This document shows, piece after piece, positions 33,904 to 38,664 of a DNA stretch of 38,664 bases (within the stretch, counting starts at the first letter, position 1; each line of letters opens with the position of its first letter). A program made the translations under genes and the position numbers. Source of the DNA: an uncultured Acidaminococcus sp. (GTDB lineage Bacteria > Bacillota > Negativicutes > Acidaminococcales > Acidaminococcaceae); NCBI GenBank assembly GCA_900315205.1, contig OMYF01000018.1, positions 1 to 38,664 on the forward strand, given 5' to 3'. The notes below the pieces were generated by a model. It was given only the letters and a program-made list of their open reading frames with translations, was not told the origin of the DNA and did no database searches.

Positions 33904-36900
33904 TTACCGTCTGGTGATGCAGAACAGTTTTTCGAGTTCCTGACGCTCCCACGCGTCCCGGTACTGATCGAGGGACTGCAGGGCCCGCGTCGCGTAGCTC
34001 GACATGCTGCCCGGATAATGGCTGCTTACGGCCGATCCGGGCCAGCGGTGCTTGATCATGGCAATGACCATATATACATATCCGGCCTCACGGGGATTGT
34101 TCATGTTCCCCAGCTTGGCCAGCGCATCATCCAGGAATCTCCCGGCGTCTTTTTCCTTTTTCTCCCGCATCGAAAGGAGTGCCAGATAGGCCTCGACGAT
34201 GGGATGGCGCCAGTAGAAATTATACCGCGGGAAAAGTTCATAGGCCTGCATGAAATAGCGTTTTGCCATATCATACTGTCCCTGTTCATAGCAGACGATG
34301 CCCGCGTTGCACGAAAAGACCACCCACGAACTGTAGGCATCCTGATCGGACGCGTAGCGCATGGCCTCCTTGTAGAAGTCCAGGGCCTCCTGGAGCCTGC
34401 CCTGGCCCCGGCGCACTTCCCCGAGATAATTATAGGCCCCGGCAATGTTCAGGGCATACCGCCGCTGCACGCTCTGGGTCACCATGAAGGTGGAGATCGA
34501 TTCCCGGAGCAGCCGCTCGGCCTCCTTGAAATCGCCCTGCATGATCATATTGAGTCCCTTCAGGCGCAGCAGGATGCCCATCTCCTTGTGGTAGTTGCAT
34601 TCGTCCGCCACATTCAGGGCCAGTTCGAGGTAATTCTTCATTTCCTCCGTATTGCCAATCTGGATGTCATAGTAGATCATCTGCTTGTAGCCCATCAGCA
34701 GATAATCCAGATTATGCACTTCACTTGCCAGCTCGAGGAGGCTCAGGATGTTGCGGACACCCTTTTCGTACTCCCCGGTGCGGATGTAGTGCCGCCCCAT
34801 CAGATGGAGATAGGTCATTTCCAGATCCTTGACCGCGGCCGTCTCCCCGTACGTCCGGTGGATGGTATGCATCATCTCATCCACTTCGGAAAGGAACTCA
34901 TCCAGATGGAGTTCCAGCGAGCTGCTCTCCACCCGGTCCTCGCGGACATCGTTGCTGTTGAGCACGGGGAACAGTTCATTGCTGAAGTTCAGGTAGTACA
35001 TGAGGGTCTTCAGCTTGTAGCGCCCCATGTTCACGAGCTCGCCCGCTTCTTTGTAATGGTATTCCAGGTGCCGGTAGATGCGGATATCCTGCGTCGAATG
35101 GGTCAGCCGCTTCTCCCAGAGTTCCGCGATGAAGCCATGCAGGATCCGGCATTTTTCCTCGGAGATCTGGGAGTGCAGATACTCCTTCAGTTTCTGCTGC
35201 ACGATCTCGTAAAGGACTTCGGGCTGCTGCGGGACGGGCCGGATGAAGTTCTTCTTTTCCAGGGCTTCCAGGCACTCCAGCACCTGGAGGCTGCTCATAT
35301 GCATGTATTCGGAGATCATGGCAAGCGGCGCCCCGCCGTAGAAGAGGGAGACGAAATCCAGGATCTTCCGCTGGTCATCGGTCAGCGTCATGCAGCTGTT
35401 CCGGAAGATGGCCCGGACATTCTCCGTCAGATCATCGAGGCTGCCCGTCGTCTTTAGCGCCATCATGTATTCGTTCAGGAGGAACAGGTTGCCCTCCGAC
35501 TCGCTGTAGAGACGGTCTACCAGGCTGTCGTCCAGTTTGACGCCCAGCGGGCGCTGTGCCGCCAGGGCCCGCACCTGTTCCCGGTCCAGCGGGAGCAGAT
35601 CGACGGTCTGCAGCTTCCCGTACATGGCGACGGACGTCTCGAACTGCTGCAAATCCTTGTCCGAAACTTCCCGCGCTGTCAGAAAGAACATGAACCGGCG
35701 GGATTTCTTGTGGAGGATCAGGCTGCTCAGCACCGAAAGGCTGAGGGTATCCATCCACTGCAGATCTTCAAAGACAAGGATCACGGGATGGCGGACTGCC
35801 ACAGCCTCGAGCACCGAATAGAGCGTGTGGAAGATCGCATCCACCTTGAGGAGTTCCTTGATCTCTCCCAGCCCCACTTCCCGGCCGTCCGACAGGTCCA
35901 GCTGCGGGAACAGGCGGTACAGCCGGCTGGAATCGATATCGGGCACGCGGATATGCTCCGCCTGGATCATGTTCCGCAGTCCTTCCATGATGCCCGTCCA
36001 GGGCCGGAGCGGGATGTTCCGTTCCGGCTGATAGCAGTTGCACTGGATCACGGAAACTTCCGGCGGCAGGTTCGCCAGCGCCAGATCCTTCACATTGGTC
36101 TTGCCGCTGCCGGCGGCTCCCCGCAACAGCAGCGTGTCGCCGCCCTCACCGGCAAGGAACCGGTCCAGGATGGCACGGACGGCCTGCTGTTCCTTTTCCC
36201 GGCCCGTCACGGCGGCCGCCTGATTTTCCGTTTCCGCATGCGCACCCGGCTGTTCCCGGGCCTCGGCACGCTTCATCATGGCTTCGATCTCCGGCGGGAC
36301 GCTGCTCTGCAGTTCCTCCCGGAAGATCTTTTTCATTTCATTGTACAGCTCCAGGGCCTGCCGCATATTCCCGGACTCGCAGTACGTCCTGAGAAGGAGG
36401 ATGTAGATGCTTTCGTCATAAGGATTATGCGCCATCAGTTCCCGTCCGTACCGGGACACCTGGGCCATATTCCGGATCGCCACGGCTTCCTTCAGCTTCT
36501 GGAAGAGCGCATCGATATAGATTCCTTCCAGCCGGTCGCGCTCCGTCAGGTACCAGTTCTCATAATCCGGGGCATCCTTGATGTAGAACCCCTGCAGGAA
36601 ACTGCCCTGGTACAGTTCCAGATTGTTTCCCGGATCCGCCTCGAAACGCTTCACATCGACGCTGAAAGAGACTTCCGGATTGACTTTGATGATGGCCTTC
36701 CGGGGCGAGACAAAGACGTCCGTCCCCAGCAGTTTCTTGGTTTCGTAAAGAGCGTTGCGGAGATTCTTCTTGGCCACTGCATCGGATTTGTCCCCCCACA
36801 GGATTCCTCCGAGCTCATCACGCATCACAGTTCCCTTGACGAGGATATAGTACACAAGAGCGTTGACCTTGTTATAGGGGAAGAAGACTTCCTGCCCGTC

Positions 36901-36951
36901 TTTGCGAATGACCGGTGCGCCCAGAAAACGCGCTTCAAATTTACAAGACAT
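33904..36951 (-). CDS. large SARP/BTAD-ATPase-TPR transcriptional regulator
   Basis: A 1015-residue predicted transcription activator. Residues 1-95 form a winged-helix OmpR-type DNA-binding domain (starting CKFEARFLGAPVIRKDGQEV). Residues 96-225 are a bacterial transcriptional activator (BTAD) TPR-type domain. Residues 247-560 are an AAA/STAND ATPase with Walker A GAAGSGKT (278-285) and Walker B ILVFED (391-396). The C-terminal 400 residues are TPR-like helical repeats (for example GDFKEAERLLRESIS and YLGEVRRGQGRLQEALDFYKEAM). The ATG at 36949-36951 has GAGGG upstream; a longer frame to 37089 runs through the leader. The signal it senses is unknown. It is followed by the DRTGG-HATPase-hydrogenase cassette on the same strand. 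This class often controls catabolic or secondary-metabolism genes. Confidence 0.85.
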   Translation of the reverse strand: MSCKFEARFLGAPVIRKDGQEVFFPYNKVNALVYYILVKGTVMRDELGGILWGDKSDAVAKKNLRNALYETKKLLGTDVFVSPRKAIIKVNPEVSFSVDVKRFEADPGNNLELYQGSFLQGFYIKDAPDYENWYLTERDRLEGIYIDALFQKLKEAVAIRNMAQVSRYGRELMAHNPYDESIYILLLRTYCESGNMRQALELYNEMKKIFREELQSSVPPEIEAMMKRAEAREQPGAHAETENQAAAVTGREKEQQAVRAILDRFLAGEGGDTLLLRGAAGSGKTNVKDLALANLPPEVSVIQCNCYQPERNIPLRPWTGIMEGLRNMIQAEHIRVPDIDSSRLYRLFPQLDLSDGREVGLGEIKELLKVDAIFHTLYSVLEAVAVRHPVILVFEDLQWMDTLSLSVLSSLILHKKSRRFMFFLTAREVSDKDLQQFETSVAMYGKLQTVDLLPLDREQVRALAAQRPLGVKLDDSLVDRLYSESEGNLFLLNEYMMALKTTGSLDDLTENVRAIFRNSCMTLTDDQRKILDFVSLFYGGAPLAMISEYMHMSSLQVLECLEALEKKNFIRPVPQQPEVLYEIVQQKLKEYLHSQISEEKCRILHGFIAELWEKRLTHSTQDIRIYRHLEYHYKEAGELVNMGRYKLKTLMYYLNFSNELFPVLNSNDVREDRVESSSLELHLDEFLSEVDEMMHTIHRTYGETAAVKDLEMTYLHLMGRHYIRTGEYEKGVRNILSLLELASEVHNLDYLLMGYKQMIYYDIQIGNTEEMKNYLELALNVADECNYHKEMGILLRLKGLNMIMQGDFKEAERLLRESISTFMVTQSVQRRYALNIAGAYNYLGEVRRGQGRLQEALDFYKEAMRYASDQDAYSSWVVFSCNAGIVCYEQGQYDMAKRYFMQAYELFPRYNFYWRHPIVEAYLALLSMREKKEKDAGRFLDDALAKLGNMNNPREAGYVYMVIAMIKHRWPGSAVSSHYPGSMSSYATRALQSLDQYRDAWERQELEKLFCITRR

Positions 36952-37036
36952 ACCGTATCCCTCACCATTCAAATGATTCCAAGAAAAATGTAAAGGGAAT
37001 GCAGCGGCCTGGACCGGCGCAGTCCCTCTGCTCCCC

Positions 37037-37085
37037 GTAAAAAAACGGAAAGCTGCCGGATCCGCAGTCGTTTCCCCGGGCAGCT
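37037..37085 (-). terminator. terminator-like hairpin in the regulator leader
   Basis: AGCTGCCGG (37051-37059) pairs with CCGGGCAGCT (37076-37085) with one bulged base. On the minus strand it is followed by TTTCCG and a run of seven T (37039-37045). It lies between the promoter (37117-37145) and the start codon, so it is a candidate attenuator of the large regulator. Confidence 0.55.
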
Positions 37086-37116
37086 GCACTTCCTGCCATG
37101 CCCATAATACGTACTC

Positions 37117-37145
37117 ATTATAATATAAAACTTGTCAGAAAACAA
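37117..37145 (-). promoter_or_regulatory. promoter of the large regulator
   Basis: A perfect TATAAT (37117-37122) and a weak TTGTTT (37140-37145), 17 bp apart on the minus strand. The leader is about 160 nt. The -35 region contains an inverted repeat TTGT-N6-ACAA (37132-37145). Confidence 0.65.
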
Positions 37146-37223
37146 AGCCAAAGGGCCGAAAAACGGAGAGGATGCGCACCTTTCCGCCGGGACTTTCCCT
37201 TCAGTCCCGGCCGGCTTCCCGCA

Positions 37224-37272
37224 TAAAAAGAGACGGGAAGGAATCTGTCACGATTCCTTCCCATCCCTCTTT
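37224..37272 (-). terminator. intrinsic terminator after the LacI-family gene
   Basis: A stem of about 21 bp with few mismatches (37225-37245 with 37252-37272), ending on the minus strand in CTCTTTTT. It is one of the strongest in the window. It lies about 45 nt past the LacI stop and separates it from the large regulator. The rest of 36952-37317 holds no gene. Confidence 0.9.
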
Positions 37273-37317
37273 GTGCAGCTTCCCGGGCCGGCGGCCGGTT
37301 CCGGGGCGCTTTCCGGC

Positions 37318-38313
37318 TCAGGTGCTCTCCCGTTCGATCAGCCTCGAATCGAAGCTGATATGCTGCACCGGCACCGTCTCTGCCGCGTCAGCTTCTATTT
37401 TTTCAAGGGTCATCCGGGCCGCCTTGATCCCGATTTCCCGGGCCGGCATCTCCAGGGTCGTCAGCGATGTCTCCAGGAAGCTTCCGATCTCATGGCCCGT
37501 CAGGCTGATGACGCGCACATCGGCGGGCACGCGGCGTCCGCTTTCCTTCAGGGCCCGCAGCGTGCCGATCCCCTGAGAATCCGTTGCGGCGATGACAGCG
37601 TCGAGCTCCGGATGGGCCCGGAGCATATCACCCGCGGCATCGTACCCGTATTTCATGGAAATCGTCGATCCCACGGCCTCCGCAAAGATCTCTTCCAGTC
37701 CCAGCTCCTTCATGGCCCGTTCGTACCCTTCCAGCCGGAAACGGTACGGCGAGATCGTCTGGGGTCCCGTGATCAGCCCGATATGGCGGCATCCCTTCTG
37801 ATACAGGAAATGGACCGCGTCGGAGCCGCATTTCCCATAGTCCACCGTGATGCTGCTCTGCTTTTCATCGACGATGCGGACGATCTGCGTCACTGCGATC
37901 CCGGAAGCGGCGATATCGCGGATCAGGGTCTTGTTCTTTCCCGTGCCGGCAAGGACGATCCCATCCACCAGCCCGCTCCTCAGGCGCATGAGCCCGTCCT
38001 TTTCCGTGGCCGCATTGTCATCGGTGCAGAAGATCAGTGTCGCATATCCCGCTTTGCGGGCCGTTTCCTCGACACTCTGGGCAATGGTCGAGAACACGGA
38101 CAGATGCAGTTTGGGTACGACGAACCCGATGGTATGGCGCTTGCCCTGGCGCAGGCCCTTGGCCAGCAGGTTGGGCCGGTAACTCAGTTTCTCCACGGCA
38201 GCCATGATGCGCTTCTTCGTCTCGGCATGGACGCAGGGATGATTGTTGAGTGCCCGCGACACGGTGCTCACATCCACGCAGGCAAGCTGGGCCACATCCT
38301 TTAAAGTCGCCAT
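37318..38313 (-). CDS. LacI-family transcriptional repressor
   Basis: A 331-residue LacI/GalR regulator. The N-terminal helix-turn-helix is TLKDVAQLACVDVSTVSRALN (about 3-23), followed by the hinge helix with SYRPNLLAKGLRQ. The rest is a periplasmic-binding-protein-like sensor domain (TIGFVVPKLHLSVF to the C-terminus). The effector is not readable. The ATG at 38311-38313 has GGAGGGGG upstream. It is divergent from the dihydrodipicolinate-synthase-family gene, and three matching operators lie between them and at its own leader, so it probably represses that gene and itself. Confidence 0.93.
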   Translation of the reverse strand: MATLKDVAQLACVDVSTVSRALNNHPCVHAETKKRIMAAVEKLSYRPNLLAKGLRQGKRHTIGFVVPKLHLSVFSTIAQSVEETARKAGYATLIFCTDDNAATEKDGLMRLRSGLVDGIVLAGTGKNKTLIRDIAASGIAVTQIVRIVDEKQSSITVDYGKCGSDAVHFLYQKGCRHIGLITGPQTISPYRFRLEGYERAMKELGLEEIFAEAVGSTISMKYGYDAAGDMLRAHPELDAVIAATDSQGIGTLRALKESGRRVPADVRVISLTGHEIGSFLETSLTTLEMPAREIGIKAARMTLEKIEADAAETVPVQHISFDSRLIEREST

Positions 38314-38331
38314 GATTTCCCCCTCCTTTAG

Positions 38332-38343
38332 AAATCGTTTGCA
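38332..38343. promoter_or_regulatory. LacI-type operator O1
   Basis: AAATCGTTTGCA, whose complement TGCAAACGATTT matches the O2 half-sites around a central CG. It lies between the lacI promoter and its ribosome-binding site and implies autorepression. Confidence 0.6.
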
Positions 38344-38352
38344 TTCAGTTAT

Positions 38353-38381
38353 TATATATCATAAGCCGCACCGTTTTACAA
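38353..38381 (-). promoter_or_regulatory. promoter of the LacI-family gene
   Basis: TTGTAA (38376-38381) and TATATA (38353-38358), 17 bp apart on the minus strand; an overlapping TATAAT (38351-38356) is an alternative -10. Confidence 0.6.
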
Positions 38382-38472
38382 GGAAAGAATGGAATTTGCT
38401 TTACTCACCGCATATTCTCCGGAGTTGCAAGCTGTTCCCCGATGCAAAAAATTGCGGAAACTGCAGGGATTG

Positions 38473-38501
38473 TTGACTGCAAACGTTTGTTATGATATAA
38501 A
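38473..38501 (+). promoter_or_regulatory. promoter of the dihydrodipicolinate-synthase-family gene
   Basis: TTGACT (38473-38478) and TATAAA (38496-38501) are 17 bp apart, and TG-A precedes the -10. The spacer holds operator O2. Transcription should start near 38508. Confidence 0.75.
38478..38491. promoter_or_regulatory. LacI-type operator O2
   Basis: TGCAAACGTTTGTT, a near-perfect palindrome with a central CG (CAAACGTTTG core). It fills the spacer between -35 and -10, the classic place for steric repression. Confidence 0.7.
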
Positions 38502-38515
38502 TTAGACAACGAGAT

Positions 38516-38529
38516 ACAAACGATTGCAA
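38516..38529. promoter_or_regulatory. LacI-type operator O3
   Basis: ACAAACGATTGCAA; its complement resembles O2 with one changed base in each half. It lies just after the predicted start of transcription. The centre is 37 bp from O2. Confidence 0.55.
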
Positions 38530-38582
38530 AACGAAACGGCAATCGAAAAAAACAGGAAACCGATCTGAGGAGGATATCAATC

Positions 38583-38664
38583 ATGACGAAAGTTAAGAAT
38601 TTCAAGACCATTTTCCCGGCTGTCGCTGTCCCGATGAATGCGGATTATTCCATCAACGAACCGG
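38583..38664 (+). CDS. dihydrodipicolinate synthase family protein (partial, cut by window edge)
   Basis: The visible 27 residues begin MTKVKNFKTIFPAVAVPMN and continue NADYSINEP. The segment FPAVAVPMNADYSIN fits the N-terminal strand and first loop of DapA/NanA-type class I aldolases (typical pattern 'G..PA..TPF..DG.ID'). Such enzymes act on pyruvate-derived Schiff bases: DapA, N-acetylneuraminate lyase or sugar-acid aldolases. The LacI-type control points to a catabolic enzyme rather than lysine synthesis (inference). The ATG at 38583 has GGAGG 9 nt upstream. The rest lies outside the window. Confidence 0.7.
   Translation, partial: MTKVKNFKTIFPAVAVPMNADYSINEP

Noticed and set aside
37132..37145. 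TTGT-N6-ACAA repeat as a Rex (redox repressor) site
   Set aside because: Rex sites have wider spacing between the TTGT and ACAA halves (about ten bases). Here the inner part is six bases and asymmetrical, so no Rex call is made.
1..38664. Mobile elements, tRNA/rRNA genes, toxin-antitoxin or defence systems
   Set aside because: No transposase, integrase, terminal repeats, cloverleaf-like segments or recognisable defence proteins were found. The DRTGG-HATPase-hydrogenase cassette is signal transduction rather than defence.

Overview
The window comes from an amino-acid-fermenting anaerobe of the Negativicutes, most likely Acidaminococcus or a close relative in the Acidaminococcaceae. The basis is the complete hydroxyglutarate pathway of glutamate fermentation, the Negativicutes-style Maf-RadC-MreBCD-PBP2-RodA block, an anaerobic class III ribonucleotide reductase and a visibly GC-rich sequence. 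Almost everything reads from the minus strand. The only + strand gene is a partial one at the right edge. I see no insertion sequence, prophage, tRNA, rRNA or CRISPR array.

Layout from left to right. 1-3064 is an operon read leftwards: M20 amidohydrolase, ketopantoate-reductase-like protein, SGNH hydrolase and a partial hot-dog thioesterase. 3334-6023 holds nrdD-nrdG behind two NrdR-box-like sites. 6760-13718 is the gctA-gctB-gcdA-hgdC-hgdA-hgdB operon, bounded by a promoter at about 13857 and a strong terminator at 6710-6747. 14104-15552 is the tRNA CCA-adding enzyme. 15773-27643 is a run of 13 tightly packed genes: a membrane protein, an RseC-like protein, a DUF4321 protein, maf, radC, mreB, mreC, mreD, mrdA, rodA, a radical SAM protein (TIGR03960-like), its DUF2344/TIGR03936 partner and rng. 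27849-31461 is mmdA-gcdD-gcdC-gcdB. 31703-33843 is a three-gene cassette: DRTGG protein, small ATP-binding protein and a sensory-type [FeFe]-hydrogenase-like protein. 33904-36951 is a large winged-helix/BTAD/ATPase/TPR regulator. 37318-38313 is a LacI-family repressor divergent from a dihydrodipicolinate-synthase-family gene (38583 to the edge).

How the genes work together. GctAB activates (R)-2-hydroxyglutarate to its CoA ester. HgdAB, driven by the ATP-dependent activator HgdC, dehydrates it to glutaconyl-CoA. The biotin-dependent Na+ pump Gcd decarboxylates that to crotonyl-CoA. The Gcd carboxyltransferase (gcdA) lies in the gct-hgd operon, while its membrane, biotin-carrier and delta subunits lie about 16 kb away behind a second carboxyltransferase gene, mmdA. 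This suggests that two carboxyltransferases share one sodium pump. Next to that operon is a redox- or H2-sensing cassette and a large ATPase regulator, which may connect fermentation state to gene expression; that connection is inference.

Points of most interest are the sensory hydrogenase cassette with its regulator, the shared pump, terminator-like structures in the leaders of mmdA and the large regulator, the NrdR boxes with an unusual GC-rich nrdD leader, and three matching LacI-type operators. Most of the window is otherwise conserved metabolism and cell-wall machinery, and I found no clear candidate for a wholly new defence or mobile system.
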